The position numbers were made by a program, and so were the translations under genes. Below, in pieces: positions 1 through 9,996 of a DNA stretch of 64,000 nt. This stretch comes from ATX-6F1 sp943369485. GTDB taxonomy: Bacteria > Cyanobacteriota > Cyanobacteriia > PCC-6307 > Cyanobiaceae. The stretch is taken from NCBI GenBank assembly GCA_943369485.1, contig CALRNH020000007.1, forward strand, positions 62,001-126,000. The letters run 5' to 3'. The notes under the pieces are model-generated. The model had not been told where the DNA came from. It searched no databases and saw only the letters and a list, made by a program, of their open reading frames with translations. The first letter of the stretch is position 1. Each line of letters starts with the position of its first letter.

Positions 1-847
1 CCTGCTTGGGCGTGCCGGACACAAAGCCCAGCCAGTGACAGCGATCAGCGATTCCAAGCCGCTCGGCCCGGGCCTGGAGCTGGCGCAGGTAGGCGGGCTC
101 GCCTTCCCCGGCGATCTGCAGCCGCCAGGGGGCCGCCGGGTGGCGGGCCAGCAGCAGCGCCAGGGAATCGAGCAGCACCTCCACCTGCTTCTTGGGATGG
201 AGACGGGAGAGGAACAGAAAGCTGGTGCCGGCGCCAGGGACGCGGGAAATGGCGCGGGGCGGCTGGGGTTCCACCCCCAGCGGCAGCACGAACGAGGGGG
301 TGCTCAGCCCCAGGGCAGCGGCCTGCTGGCGTTCGGCCTCACTGGTGAAATGCAGCGCGGCGGCCCCCTCCAGGTTGCGGCGTTCGATCAGCCGCAGCAG
401 CGCGCGTTTGCGGCCGGCGCTCTGCTCCAGGCTCCAGTGATTGAGCTGGCCAATGCTGCGCAGCACGTAGGGCAGCCCCTGGCGCCGCGCCACCGCCATG
501 CCGCTGGTGGAGGGAAAGGAGAAGAGGGCGTGGACATGGAGCAGGTCGAACTCCTTCAGATGACGGCCGAGCCAGCGGGTCAGTGCCGGCGCGATCGCAA
601 ATTCCCTCAGGGGATGCAGCAGGCTCCCGGGGGGACTCCAGCGGGCAAAGGCCAGGACCGGCACCCCCTGGTGCTCATGCCACTGCCCGAGCGGCATCGC
701 ATCGAGCAGGCCGGGGCCGTCGTCGTTGGTGGTGAGAAGGCGGGCCTCCACCCCCCGCTGTCGCAGGGCGGCCACCATGGCGATCACCGCCTGGCTGGGG
801 CCGCCACGGCGGGGGCTGATCGAGGGGATGAGGTGGAGGATCTTCAA
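1..847 (-). CDS. GT4 family glycosyltransferase, 3' end cut by window edge
   Basis: Read on the minus strand from a TTG codon at 847, the frame stays open to the window edge (about 282 residues). The N-terminus (LKILHLIPSISPRRGGPSQ) has the glycine-rich first loop of GT-B fold enzymes. An acceptor-side Rossmann half follows, then the donor-domain start (TSFLFLSRLHPKKQVEVLL). It should transfer a nucleotide-activated sugar to a growing glycan at the cytoplasmic membrane face. The TTG start lies one codon after the stop of the upstream acyltransferase, so translation is probably coupled. No ATG is available near the conserved N-terminus. The sugar specificity cannot be read from sequence, and the C-terminal donor-binding motif lies outside the window. 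Confidence 0.85.
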   Translation of the reverse strand, partial: MKILHLIPSISPRRGGPSQAVIAMVAALRQRGVEARLLTTNDDGPGLLDAMPLGQWHEHQGVPVLAFARWSPPGSLLHPLREFAIAPALTRWLGRHLKEFDLLHVHALFSFPSTSGMAVARRQGLPYVLRSIGQLNHWSLEQSAGRKRALLRLIERRNLEGAAALHFTSEAERQQAAALGLSTPSFVLPLGVEPQPPRAISRVPGAGTSFLFLSRLHPKKQVEVLLDSLALLLARHPAAPWRLQIAGEGEPAYLRQLQARAERLGIADRCHWLGFVSGTPKQ

Positions 848-850
848 ATG

Positions 851-1861
851 CTAGATCTTTTGCGCCATCAACATTGCAAAACGATGGGAAGGCAACTCAA
901 CAAAGGAGTAGAAAAGTGCAGAAATAATCACCACTACTGCAACCGCAACCACATCGAAACCAAGGTGCAGGGGAAGATGATCTAAAATTGCAGTGCTTCG
1001 AAGCTTCAGCAATAAATAACAACCTACCGGTACATGGATGAGATAGATACTATAACTTCTTTCGCCAAGCCATTGCAGGAAAGGACTGGATGGGCACGAA
1101 AGCTTGCTGCCAATCCCCAATGCAAGCACAGATGAAAGGCCCACTACGGCCTTCAAGACGCCATATGTAGGCGAAAAAGCCACCGCGATCAAGCCTGATA
1201 AACAAGAAACGAGAAAGACACTTGAGGCGCCTGCACTGAAAAGGCGCTGACCAAACCAGCCAAGTACAAAAAGCGAGAACTCTCGCGACCAGAAGACGAA
1301 AAAATTCAAAATCGGACTCACCTTTAAAACAGAAATAACAACAGAAAAAGCGAGCAATGAAATCATCCACAAGTCTAACTTTTGCTGGCTACCACTGAAC
1401 AACAGGCCCAGTCCAACTAATAAATAAAATGCAATTTCAAAACTCAAACTCCAATACACCCAGTTGACGCCAGGCACAGAAGTTACTGGACTCGTAGCAA
1501 GCGAAACAGTTGCCAAGAACGCCCAGACTGACTTGGGCAAGGCTGTTACATCGTTAACGCCATTCATCAACACAAGACCTACTACGACTACCGCCACGAC
1601 CAACAGTGAAGCCCAATAGGGCGGAAAGATTCGTAGCAATCGCGCCATAATAAATGCCTTAAAATTCGGCTTTTTTTGTGAAATTGCTGCCATACACCAA
1701 CCACTAATCACAAAGAAGGCAGGGACGCCAATCCATCCAAGCTTGCAGAAATCTGTGTAAAAGTTTGGAACATATTTTATCGGCTCATTAAGATGGAAAA
1801 ACACAACCCACACGGCTGCGAGCCCCCTCATCCAATCCATGACCTGATTTCGGTTCGTCAT
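851..1861 (-). CDS. Acyltransferase family 3 membrane protein (OafA-like)
   Basis: This 336-residue polytopic membrane protein starts MTNRNQVMDWMRGLAAVWVV, the typical opening of acyltransferase-3 proteins, which O-acylate sugars of lipopolysaccharide or exopolysaccharide. An H in the first membrane segment (FFHLNEP) matches the family's conserved histidine. About ten hydrophobic segments can be counted, ending in a short basic tail. The start overlaps the asparagine-synthase stop by four bases (ATGA), so the genes are co-translated. Base composition is clearly AT-richer than the flanking asparagine synthase, suggesting separate origin. The acyl donor and target sugar are unknown. Confidence 0.85.
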   Translation of the reverse strand: MTNRNQVMDWMRGLAAVWVVFFHLNEPIKYVPNFYTDFCKLGWIGVPAFFVISGWCMAAISQKKPNFKAFIMARLLRIFPPYWASLLVVAVVVVGLVLMNGVNDVTALPKSVWAFLATVSLATSPVTSVPGVNWVYWSLSFEIAFYLLVGLGLLFSGSQQKLDLWMISLLAFSVVISVLKVSPILNFFVFWSREFSLFVLGWFGQRLFSAGASSVFLVSCLSGLIAVAFSPTYGVLKAVVGLSSVLALGIGSKLSCPSSPFLQWLGERSYSIYLIHVPVGCYLLLKLRSTAILDHLPLHLGFDVVAVAVVVIISALFYSFVELPSHRFAMLMAQKI

Positions 1862-3636
1862 CCCAACTCCAACTCCACCCCCAGGTGCCGCCGCAGCCAG
1901 TCGCCCAGCACCGTCAGGCCCCAGCGCCGGGCCCAGGGTTCCAGATCCAGCCCCTCCGGCGTGGGGGGGAGCCGCAGCCCCAGCTCCCAGCGCTGGAAGG
2001 GGAAGCTGAACCCCTGCTTGGGGGCCCCCGCCAGCACCGGGAGGGTTTCCGGCACGGCGTCCCGCAGCAGGCGCTTGCCCCGGGCCAGGCGAGAGGCCGC
2101 CGGCTGGGCGGCCAGGGCCCGGAACAATTCGGCATCCACCAGCGGCAGCCGCAGCTCCAGCCCATGGGCCATCGAAAACACGTCGCTGTCCCGCAGCAGC
2201 TGCTTGCCCATGTAGACGCTGCTCTCGAGCCAGGCGATCTGATCGGCGCCGGTGGGGAAGCGCTCGGGATCCTCGATCGATTCCTGGCTGGCCAGGTGAT
2301 CCCCCTGGGGAGGCAGCCCCCAGTGCCGCAGCAGCCGCTCCACCTCCGGCGGTGCGAACAGCCCCCTCAGGGTGCCGTAACTGTTCAACACCGAGGGTGA
2401 TCTGCGCAGCCCGGCGGCCAGGCGCTGGTGCGTGCCCTTGGCACTGCGTTCGAGCACCATCGCCGCCGCAGGGGACATCACATCCAGAAAGCGATGGAAC
2501 CGCAGGGCCCTGGGAATCTTGGCGAAGCTCGGGTAACCGCCAAAGAGCTCGTCGCCCCCAAGGCCGCTGAGCACCACCTTGAGCCCCTGCTCGGCCGCCA
2601 GCCGCGAGACGCAGAAGGTGTTGAACCCATCGACGCTCGGCTGATCCACCGCCTCCAGGAACGACGGCAACTGGCGCCTCGCCTCCCCCGCACCCAGCTG
2701 CAACGCCACATGGCGGGCACCGAACTGGGCCGCCAGGGCGGCCGCCCGCTGGGATTCATCGAAGGCCTTCTCGGCAAAACCGATCGAGAGGGTCGTGAGC
2801 CCGCCGCCGGCGAGGGCCAGCAGGGCGGCCGAATCGAGGCCGCCGGAGAGGAACAGCCCCACGGGCACATCGGCCAGCAGATGCGCCTGCACGCTCTCCT
2901 CCAGGGCGGCTCGGGTGTGGGCCACCAGCTCGGGATAGGCCAGGGGCGTCTCGAGCCCATAGCTGGGCTGCCAATGGCGTTGCACGCGCCAGCGCCCGTC
3001 CTGCCAGAGGCCCAGGCGGCCCGGCAGCAGCGCCTGGACTCCCTTCACCAAGGTGTCTTCGGTAGGCAAGCTGCCGTAGCTGAGAAAGCGGCTGAGCCCG
3101 TGGGGGTTGAGCCGTCGTTCCATCCGGCCGCTGGCCAGCAGGGCCCTCAGTTCGGAGGCGAACAGCAGCTCACCCCCGGGCCCGTGGTGGAGGTAGAGGG
3201 GCTTGATGCCGTAGGGATCACGGGCCAGCAGGGCCAGGCGCTGCTGACGATCCCAGAGGCAGAAGGCGTACATGCCCCGCAGGCGGCCGAGGGCGGCTGT
3301 GCCGTAGCGGATCAGCATCTCCAGCAGCACCTCGGTGTCGCCGCCGGAGCGGAAGCGGTGGCCGAGGGCCTCCAGCTGGCGGCGCAGCTCTAGCTGGTTG
3401 TAGATCTCGCCGTTGAACACCAGCACCCAGCGGCCGCAGGCCGACGCCATCGGCTGGTGGCCACCGGGGGAGAGGTCCTGGATCGCCAGGCGGCGGTGCA
3501 CCAGGGTGATGCCCCCCTCCCGCCAGAGGCCGGCGTCATCGGGGCCGCGGTGGGCCAGGGCCCGATCGAGGGCCGCCGCCAGATCGAGGTCACGGGCGCC
3601 GGCGCGGGTGGAGAGCAGGCCGGCGATACCGCACAT
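1858..3636 (-). CDS. asnB: Asparagine synthase (glutamine-hydrolysing) family amidotransferase
   Basis: The 592-residue protein begins MCGIAGLL with the catalytic Cys2 of class II glutamine amidotransferases (N-terminal domain to about residue 190). The ATP-pyrophosphatase synthetase domain follows, with its loop SGGLDS near residues 264-269. Length fits the AsnB family (about 600). It would use glutamine ammonia to amidate a carboxylate with ATP. Paralogues inside polysaccharide clusters often amidate uronic acids or related groups rather than make free asparagine. The position between an acyltransferase and a glycosyltransferase, with a four-base overlap, favours that role by inference. The catalytic residues look complete. 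Confidence 0.9.
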   Translation of the reverse strand: MCGIAGLLSTRAGARDLDLAAALDRALAHRGPDDAGLWREGGITLVHRRLAIQDLSPGGHQPMASACGRWVLVFNGEIYNQLELRRQLEALGHRFRSGGDTEVLLEMLIRYGTAALGRLRGMYAFCLWDRQQRLALLARDPYGIKPLYLHHGPGGELLFASELRALLASGRMERRLNPHGLSRFLSYGSLPTEDTLVKGVQALLPGRLGLWQDGRWRVQRHWQPSYGLETPLAYPELVAHTRAALEESVQAHLLADVPVGLFLSGGLDSAALLALAGGGLTTLSIGFAEKAFDESQRAAALAAQFGARHVALQLGAGEARRQLPSFLEAVDQPSVDGFNTFCVSRLAAEQGLKVVLSGLGGDELFGGYPSFAKIPRALRFHRFLDVMSPAAAMVLERSAKGTHQRLAAGLRRSPSVLNSYGTLRGLFAPPEVERLLRHWGLPPQGDHLASQESIEDPERFPTGADQIAWLESSVYMGKQLLRDSDVFSMAHGLELRLPLVDAELFRALAAQPAASRLARGKRLLRDAVPETLPVLAGAPKQGFSFPFQRWELGLRLPPTPEGLDLEPWARRWGLTVLGDWLRRHLGVELELG

Positions 3637-3639
3637 GGC

Positions 3640-5991
3640 TCAGGCCTCCACACCCAGCACCGGCACGGATGCAAGCAGCTGGCGCAGGTGGGCGCAGAAG
3701 GACTCGAACCCGAAGCGGCCCGCCACCTCATCCGCGAGGGCCTCGGGGCTATGCCAGAGGGGTTCGCCTCGGCTCTCCAGCAGGGCCTCCAGGGGCGGTG
3801 CCAGGGGCAGGCGTGGATCCACCAGGCAGCCGAAACGGCCATCGGCGAGGGGATCCACCGAGCCATCCCGGTTCCCGGCCAGCACCGGGCGACCGCAGCC
3901 GAGGGCTTCGAGGAAGACGATCCCGAAGCCCTCTTTCTCGCTGGGGAGGGCGAAGACCGTGGCCAGACGGTGGTGATCCGCCAGCTCGGCGGCGGCGATC
4001 TTGCCGGGCAGCAGCACCGAGGCGGCCAGGCCCAGCTCGCGCACCAGCTGCCGCAGGCGGGGCAGGTCATCACCTGTGCCGCCAATCAGCAGGCGCAGGT
4101 CGGGGAAGCGCTGCAGCAGGGGCGGCATCGCTTCAATCAGGGCCTGGACATGCTTGTAGCGATCGAGGCTGCTGAGGCGGGTGAGGCAGAAGATCAGGGG
4201 CTGATCGGGCGCCAGCCCGTAGCGCTGCACCAGCTCCGGGGGCCGTGGGCCGGGGCGGAAGCGGCGTTCGTCGTAGGTGTTCGGCAGCACCGTCAGCTCC
4301 GGGCAGCGGGCACCGAGCTGGCGCCGTAGCTGATCGCGGGTGTAACGGCTCACCGGCAGGAGGCGATCCAGGCGGCGCAGCGCCCAACGGCGCGGCCCCG
4401 GCCGCAGCTCCCAAACATCGATGCCATGGGCCGAGGACCAGGCCGGACAGCCCGCCAGGCGCGCCAGCAGCCATTGAATCGGCGCGACGTTGGGGTGGGT
4501 GGAGAGCAGCAGGGCGGGTTTCTGGCGAAACAAGGCACCCAGCTGGCTGAACAGGATGCAGCCGAGGCTCACGAAGGCCTTGCGGGTACCGCAGAGGTGC
4601 AGCTCGATGCGGGGATCCACCAGGGCCGGCCGGTGCTCGGGCCGGTCGTTGCGCACGAACACCCGCAGCCGCACCCGCTGGGGCAGCACCTGGAGCAGAC
4701 CCTCGATCAGCAACCGGCCGTAGATCTGCACGCCACCTTCCCGTGCGAACAGTTCGGGGCAGATCACATCGACGACAGGCGGTGGACAGGCCCTGGACGC
4801 AGGAACGACCGCCTCCAAAGCGTTGAGCAAGCCGGTGGTGGCGGCCCCGTAGGAGAAGCCCTGGATGTGGTCCCGGGCGGCCTGGCCCATGGCCCGCAGG
4901 CGCGCCGGATCGGCCAGGGCTTCGGCCAGGCAGGCCCGCAGGGCCTCGACATCACCGGCCGGGAAGATCCAGCCCGTGCGCCCCGGGATCACCAGATCGG
5001 CCGCACCGCCCACGTGGCTGCTGGCGATCACGGGCCGGGCCAGGTTCATGGCCTCATTGAGGGCCAGGCCCCAGGTTTCAGAAATTGAAGGCAACACCAC
5101 CAGATCCGCCAGCGCATAGACGCGGGGCATGGCGTTCTGGTTCTGGAACGGTACGAAGACCACTCGTCGAAGCAATTGCGCCGCGGCATGGACTCGCAGT
5201 TCGTCTTCAAGCACCCCTCCGCCCACCAGAACAAGCACGGCTGTGGGGTGCTCCAGGGCGGCAAAAGCAACCAGCAGATCAAGCGGCCGCTTTACGGCAT
5301 CAAATTTTCCGGCGAAGATCACGACTGGTGCTGCCGACGCGATGCCCAGCTCGCGGCGCCAGGCGCTGGCCTCGCGCCCGGCCGCCGGGGCCGCTGCCTG
5401 GAAGCGGGCATTGTCCACAGCATGAGGAGCCGGAAAGATCTTGCGGGGGGGGAATCCCGAAGCCTGCAGGTAATCGGTATTGGCCTGGCCCACCGCCAAG
5501 GCCACCTCAAATCGACGAAACAGCAATCGCCGTAGCAGGCCCGCAAGGGCGGCGCGAAGGCCCCGGGCGCGCGCGATGTTGTGGGAGTCGCCGCGCAGCA
5601 GCAGAGGGATTCGGCGCAGACGCGGATCCAGCAACAAGCGCAGGTGGGTGCGGTAGGCGTAGCCGAACAGCAGCACAGCATCGGGCCGCCATGCCAGCAG
5701 TTCACTCACCAGGGAGGGATTATCGAGGCCTCCGGGGTGGTGGGTACCGGGGTCGGTGGAGACGTTGGCGACGAAGCGGCTCAGGTAGCCCTCCAGCAGG
5801 GGCAAATCCCACTGCAGGCTCTGACCAAAGCCCGGATCATGACGGGCTTCAACGCCGAAATCCCAGAGGTGAAACACCATCAGCTCCAACTCTGGACAAG
5901 CGGCCAGCTGGGCGAACCAGGGGGCGTAGTACTGGATCGGATGGCTGACCACTACCGCCAGGCGGGTCATTCCCCGATCAACCACAACCAA
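3640..5991 (-). CDS. Tandem GT4-GT4 glycosyltransferase fusion
   Basis: The 783-residue protein contains two consecutive GT-B enzymes. The first (about 1-395) has a GT4 donor half with ISETWGLALNEAMNLARPV. The second (about 405-783) has its own N-terminal Rossmann half and a donor motif EKEGFGIVFLEALGCGRPV. Each has the E-x7-E type motif that binds the nucleotide-sugar phosphate, so both look active. A fused pair probably adds two successive sugars to one acceptor. ATG at 5970 (MTRLAVVVSHP) is a likelier start than the first codon of the frame, because it fits the beta-strand start. It overlaps the upstream polymerase gene and ends three bases before asnB. Confidence 0.85.
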   Translation of the reverse strand: MVVVDRGMTRLAVVVSHPIQYYAPWFAQLAACPELELMVFHLWDFGVEARHDPGFGQSLQWDLPLLEGYLSRFVANVSTDPGTHHPGGLDNPSLVSELLAWRPDAVLLFGYAYRTHLRLLLDPRLRRIPLLLRGDSHNIARARGLRAALAGLLRRLLFRRFEVALAVGQANTDYLQASGFPPRKIFPAPHAVDNARFQAAAPAAGREASAWRRELGIASAAPVVIFAGKFDAVKRPLDLLVAFAALEHPTAVLVLVGGGVLEDELRVHAAAQLLRRVVFVPFQNQNAMPRVYALADLVVLPSISETWGLALNEAMNLARPVIASSHVGGAADLVIPGRTGWIFPAGDVEALRACLAEALADPARLRAMGQAARDHIQGFSYGAATTGLLNALEAVVPASRACPPPVVDVICPELFAREGGVQIYGRLLIEGLLQVLPQRVRLRVFVRNDRPEHRPALVDPRIELHLCGTRKAFVSLGCILFSQLGALFRQKPALLLSTHPNVAPIQWLLARLAGCPAWSSAHGIDVWELRPGPRRWALRRLDRLLPVSRYTRDQLRRQLGARCPELTVLPNTYDERRFRPGPRPPELVQRYGLAPDQPLIFCLTRLSSLDRYKHVQALIEAMPPLLQRFPDLRLLIGGTGDDLPRLRQLVRELGLAASVLLPGKIAAAELADHHRLATVFALPSEKEGFGIVFLEALGCGRPVLAGNRDGSVDPLADGRFGCLVDPRLPLAPPLEALLESRGEPLWHSPEALADEVAGRFGFESFCAHLRQLLASVPVLGVEA

Positions 5992-7418
5992 GTTAATCGG
6001 CCGTAGAACTTGAGAAAGATCCAGAAGATCAGCACGCAGATGATCGTGCCAGGCAGTAGTTTGAGATTCGATTGCTCAAAAGAAATAGCATTGACCAAGA
6101 TCAGTACAGTCGCAAAGCCTGATCCCAATGGAGTGATGGGCGGATACGAGCAGAGAAAACGATAAAACCAACCCCAGGCAACTCCCATGAGGGAGACCGG
6201 GGCAAGCATCAGCGGGAAACCGAAATCAATGAAGCTTTCCCCAACATAGCCAATGCTGATTGATGTTCCCTTATCGGCCCCCGATACAAGAACACCCGAA
6301 AATTGATTAGTGCGGTCAGAATCATTAATCGGGGGCTTATCAGGGAACAGCAGACGTGGCTGCAAAATCACCTGAATGGCCTCCTCCCATAGGCGACCAG
6401 CTTGATGAGGGATAATCGAAGGAACCTGGGTCATCGAAGTGGCAAAAAAATGCAGATAGCCAAGCCGCGCCAAGCCAGAATCGAAGCCCATGCCAATGCT
6501 CTCAATGCCAAACCGTGACGCCGAAGCAAGATAGAAATCCACTTGCCTCTCCAAACCTATACTCACCTCCTGACTGGAGGAGCCCTGATTGGCTAAGCTT
6601 CTGTACTCAACTTTCACAACCTGCCAAAAGGTAAGCAAAACTAAAAGAAATGCCAAGGGAAAGACAAACTTCCACCGCAACAGCTTCAGTGGGTTGGAAT
6701 ACCGAGAAGTCAAGACAACAAGCAACAGATAGAGGATAGTTTTAAAACCCGAGAAGAATCCTAGAAATCCATAAAGCACTTCCAGCACAAGAACAAATAC
6801 AGCAATCTTACGAAAAACTGGCTCATCAAGAGCGGCTATAAACACAAGAAAAGCAAGAACAAGATGGACACTCCCCAAGGCCAGAAGAGGCTGGGCAAGC
6901 CCCCCCAATCCAAAGGCGAAACGGCCTGCAATAACTGAGAAAAGAAATGCCGGAACAAAGGCCCAAAGCATCCTCTTCGGATTCAACTTACGAATAAGCA
7001 ATGAATTTTGTAATACAACTGCAAATGGCAAGCCGCTTGAGCCCAACGCCATGGCGAAGGTAATGATTACGATTGCTGCATAGCTGTAATAAAATGCTAG
7101 TGGCATTGTGCCGACGCTCTCCAGTTCGCTAATCGTGACGCCCTGGAGATTGGCCGCAATCACTGGTGCAATGACCTGGCTGCCTTGCATCAACATGGCG
7201 AAGAAAAGGATCTGAGGTTCGCCAGGACGCCAAAGAACATGAAGCAGCAAAGCCGGCAGGAAAGCAGAAGCTGCGGACTCAAGGGAATTTGATGTGGCCA
7301 ATCCAACAACAGCAAGCAGGGAACTCAGCGTCCAGACAGTAGTCAACCAGGCTCTTTCTGGACGAACTGGAGAAAACCCAGAAACCGTAGAGATCACCCT
7401 TGATTCGCCAACTCTCAT
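5967..7418 (-). CDS. Wzy-like O-antigen/exopolysaccharide polymerase, multi-pass membrane protein
   Basis: This 483-residue protein has roughly ten to twelve hydrophobic segments and a large hydrophilic loop in the second half (about residues 275-385). That is the usual layout of Wzy polymerases, which join lipid-linked repeat units on the periplasmic side. Sequence conservation in this family is too low to identify a specificity. Its place among glycosyltransferases and the absence of any other polymerase candidate in the operon support the call. The gene is AT-richer than asnB or the GT fusion. It overlaps the next gene by about 25 bases. A generic membrane protein of the cluster is the alternative. 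Confidence 0.65.
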   Translation of the reverse strand: MRVGESRVISTVSGFSPVRPERAWLTTVWTLSSLLAVVGLATSNSLESAASAFLPALLLHVLWRPGEPQILFFAMLMQGSQVIAPVIAANLQGVTISELESVGTMPLAFYYSYAAIVIITFAMALGSSGLPFAVVLQNSLLIRKLNPKRMLWAFVPAFLFSVIAGRFAFGLGGLAQPLLALGSVHLVLAFLVFIAALDEPVFRKIAVFVLVLEVLYGFLGFFSGFKTILYLLLVVLTSRYSNPLKLLRWKFVFPLAFLLVLLTFWQVVKVEYRSLANQGSSSQEVSIGLERQVDFYLASASRFGIESIGMGFDSGLARLGYLHFFATSMTQVPSIIPHQAGRLWEEAIQVILQPRLLFPDKPPINDSDRTNQFSGVLVSGADKGTSISIGYVGESFIDFGFPLMLAPVSLMGVAWGWFYRFLCSYPPITPLGSGFATVLILVNAISFEQSNLKLLPGTIICVLIFWIFLKFYGRLTWLWLIGE

Positions 7419-7436
7419 ATACTTAAAAGCGACTTG

Positions 7437-8645
7437 CTATGTAGTGGATTTTTGATATACATTCCACCAGTGATCACCATACCCATGGACCTTCAACCGC
7501 TCATCGAGAGACCTCCTTGCAGACGCTCCATGCCTAATTCTATCGGGAGCAGATTGAACATAAAAAATCATTGCAGCCCTCAAAGACTCAACTGTTTGAT
7601 CATTGCAAACAAATCCCTCATTGCCATCAAGAACAGTTTCAGCAAGGCCCCCCGAAGGGAAAACTATGGAAGGCAAGGAATGCTGCTTGGCCTCAACAAC
7701 CGTTAAACCATAAGCTTCGCTGCAAATTGAAGGAGCCAGGTGAACATCAGAGGCAGAATAGAGGCTATCAATATTCTCGCAATAACCAAGAAATTGGATC
7801 CCCTTCTGCAGACCATTATCAATTACTCGTTGAACCAACTCCTGGCCAAAGGGATTTCGGAATATTGGATCACCAGCAATAAGAAGGCGAGCATTGTATC
7901 CATTTTTAATCAGATCGAAAGCAGCATCAACGATAAGATGAACGCCCTTCTCAAAAGAGATTTGACCAACATAAAGAAAGGTCACTAATTCAGGATCTCT
8001 CGCAGGAAGTAGCGTCTTAGGAAGATCATCTATAAACTGTTCTCGAGTTGGGGGCGGTGCATAAGCCACCGTGCATCGCTCAGCAGGAGCGCCCAATGCA
8101 ATCAGCCGGGAGCGAACAAACTCAGAATCACACACAAATGCAGCGGCTCTAAAGCATGTGAACCGCCAAACCAAACGCCATAGCAAGTGATGCCTTGGTG
8201 GCAGGTCACCAGCTCGAAAAATCAGGGGAATTCTGCTGAGAAGCAACGCGGGAATGAAATTGAGAACCCACGCCGTGGATCCAACATGAATGTGTGAAGC
8301 ATGAAAACGACGCAACCAACCAAGCAGCTGGAGAGAGCCCCAGAAAATCGAATAAACATTGAAAATCCATACTCTTAGATTCACGCGATATCGAACTGCT
8401 CCATAATAAGAGACAAAAGAGTACTTGAGACCTTTCCTAGCTAACTCGGACTGGATGCCACCCTGTGTGTATTCATCTCGGATCAAAAACATCACATCTG
8501 CACCGCGTTTCCTGAGGAGATCAAGAGTTTCGATATTGGCTCGCTCTTGGCCCCACAAGGGAAGATTCCCAAACAACACTAGAATTCGCGGCTGCACCTG
8601 TTTAATTCCATCAGAAATAGCCACTTCCTGGTTCACGTGCTGCAT
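7437..8645 (-). CDS. GT4 family glycosyltransferase
   Basis: The 402-residue protein has a GT-B fold pattern. The donor half begins at FLYVGQISFEKGVHLIVDA and carries the E-rich motif CSEAYGLTVVEAKQHSLPSI (E-x7-E). Family members transfer hexoses from nucleotide sugars, retaining the anomeric configuration. It sits 18 bases upstream of the polymerase gene in the same operon. Composition is AT-rich like the polymerase, so the two may have arrived together. The acceptor is unknown. Confidence 0.85.
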   Translation of the reverse strand: MQHVNQEVAISDGIKQVQPRILVLFGNLPLWGQERANIETLDLLRKRGADVMFLIRDEYTQGGIQSELARKGLKYSFVSYYGAVRYRVNLRVWIFNVYSIFWGSLQLLGWLRRFHASHIHVGSTAWVLNFIPALLLSRIPLIFRAGDLPPRHHLLWRLVWRFTCFRAAAFVCDSEFVRSRLIALGAPAERCTVAYAPPPTREQFIDDLPKTLLPARDPELVTFLYVGQISFEKGVHLIVDAAFDLIKNGYNARLLIAGDPIFRNPFGQELVQRVIDNGLQKGIQFLGYCENIDSLYSASDVHLAPSICSEAYGLTVVEAKQHSLPSIVFPSGGLAETVLDGNEGFVCNDQTVESLRAAMIFYVQSAPDRIRHGASARRSLDERLKVHGYGDHWWNVYQKSTT

Positions 8646-8691
8646 TAGAGGCAGTCAATGAATCGGAAAATCCAAAGGCCAGAGCCATACT

Positions 8692-9996
8692 TTAACATGA
8701 AGGATTTGCGAAAACAACCTTGAGAAACTCGGCCAGCTGCTCTGACTGTGCCGCTGCGGTGCAAGAAAGAAAGGCATTTTCATCAATCATTTGAATACAT
8801 TCAAAGGCACGATCCTCAAACCAGGCTTGGGAGATCGCTTCGACAAGTTTATGACGCTGGTTCTCAGTGGAAAACGTCACCACTATGGCTCCGCCACAGT
8901 GCTCAATAAGCGAGACAACTGAGCTGCACTCATGCATCACAGCCAGCAGAGGGCGCCTTGCCAGGAGATAGGGAACGACTTTCGATGCTGTGTAAGAAGG
9001 ATCATCGGAGCCGATCACCAGCAGAGCATCGGCTACTTGGAGGGTGGCCAGAGCGATCGAGAGTGGCAGGCGATCGGTGCGCTCCTTGACCAGGTGAGCG
9101 AGGCCATGGCGCTCCGCCACGGGGAGGATGGTGGGAACACCAGCGCCTGCGGCGGCATAGGAGGTGCCAATGAAGTGAAGCCGTAGCCGCTGTAGCAGGG
9201 TGGCGGGCGCGTGGCGCTTGAGTGCGAGGAACAGGCCATCAAGTGCGGTGGAAAGATCGGCTCCACCGCGGCCGATCGACACCCAGTGAATCCGGCCATC
9301 ATCGGGATCAAAGGGCAGGGCGCTACGTGGGATATCCTTCAGCCGTACAAAATCTTCAGGCGCACCTGGAAAAGGAAGTTGGAGGGAGGGAAACTTCGCC
9401 GTGAACGGGTAACGCCGATATAGATCCTCGATGTAGGACTGGCTCACGGCGATCAGGCCGGAGCATGCCCGCAGCACCCGAGGTTCCTGGCGGCAGTGGA
9501 GCCGATCGGCAATCGTATACTTGAGGCGACCGCCGGGTGGAGTGACCTCGGGATGGTCGCGGTAATAGTCGTTGACCCAGGGGTCTTGGTAGTCGAGCAC
9601 GAAGCGCACACCAAAGCGCTGGCGCCATCGGGGCCCCAGGGTGAAGGAACCGAAGGCGGTGGTGGAGAACAGCACCAAATCAAAACGCCTCTGGCTCAGC
9701 AGGCGATCACCGGCTCTGGCCAGGGCCCCTAGGCAGCGGGCTTCCACGCTGCCTAGGCCGGGCACACAGCTCCATCGCAGGCTGCGGCCGCGCACCCGGT
9801 GGACAGGCACCCAGGCCGGCAGACCGTCCGCCTGCCAGGGATCGAGAGGGGCCGCCACGCAGGCCGGATCCACGGCCAGCACCTCCGCCTCAATGCCCTG
9901 GGCTGCGAAGTGGGGCAGCAGCATGCGAACGCGCTGGCTGTCGGCGGCGCTACTAGGGGGGAAGACAGGGGAGACGATCAGGAGGCGACGAACCAT
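8692..9996 (-). CDS. GT4-like glycosyltransferase
   Basis: The 434-residue protein starts MVRRLLIVSPVFPPSSAADS, a GT-B N-terminus. A donor-like half follows (IHWVSIGRGG, then DDPSYTASKVVPYLLARRP). The second motif resembles GT4 enzymes in which SKVxPYLLARRP replaces the usual E-x7-E region. The ATG overlaps the stop of the upstream methyltransferase by one base (TGATG), so translation is coupled. It lies in the heteropolysaccharide operon. Substrate unknown. Confidence 0.75.
   Translation of the reverse strand: MVRRLLIVSPVFPPSSAADSQRVRMLLPHFAAQGIEAEVLAVDPACVAAPLDPWQADGLPAWVPVHRVRGRSLRWSCVPGLGSVEARCLGALARAGDRLLSQRRFDLVLFSTTAFGSFTLGPRWRQRFGVRFVLDYQDPWVNDYYRDHPEVTPPGGRLKYTIADRLHCRQEPRVLRACSGLIAVSQSYIEDLYRRYPFTAKFPSLQLPFPGAPEDFVRLKDIPRSALPFDPDDGRIHWVSIGRGGADLSTALDGLFLALKRHAPATLLQRLRLHFIGTSYAAAGAGVPTILPVAERHGLAHLVKERTDRLPLSIALATLQVADALLVIGSDDPSYTASKVVPYLLARRPLLAVMHECSSVVSLIEHCGGAIVVTFSTENQRHKLVEAISQAWFEDRAFECIQMIDENAFLSCTAAAQSEQLAEFLKVVFANPSC

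Noticed and set aside
35..985. Long plus-strand frame at the left edge
   Set aside because: It is the shadow of the GT4 gene read on the minus strand, which has clear glycosyltransferase motifs; the plus-strand product has none.
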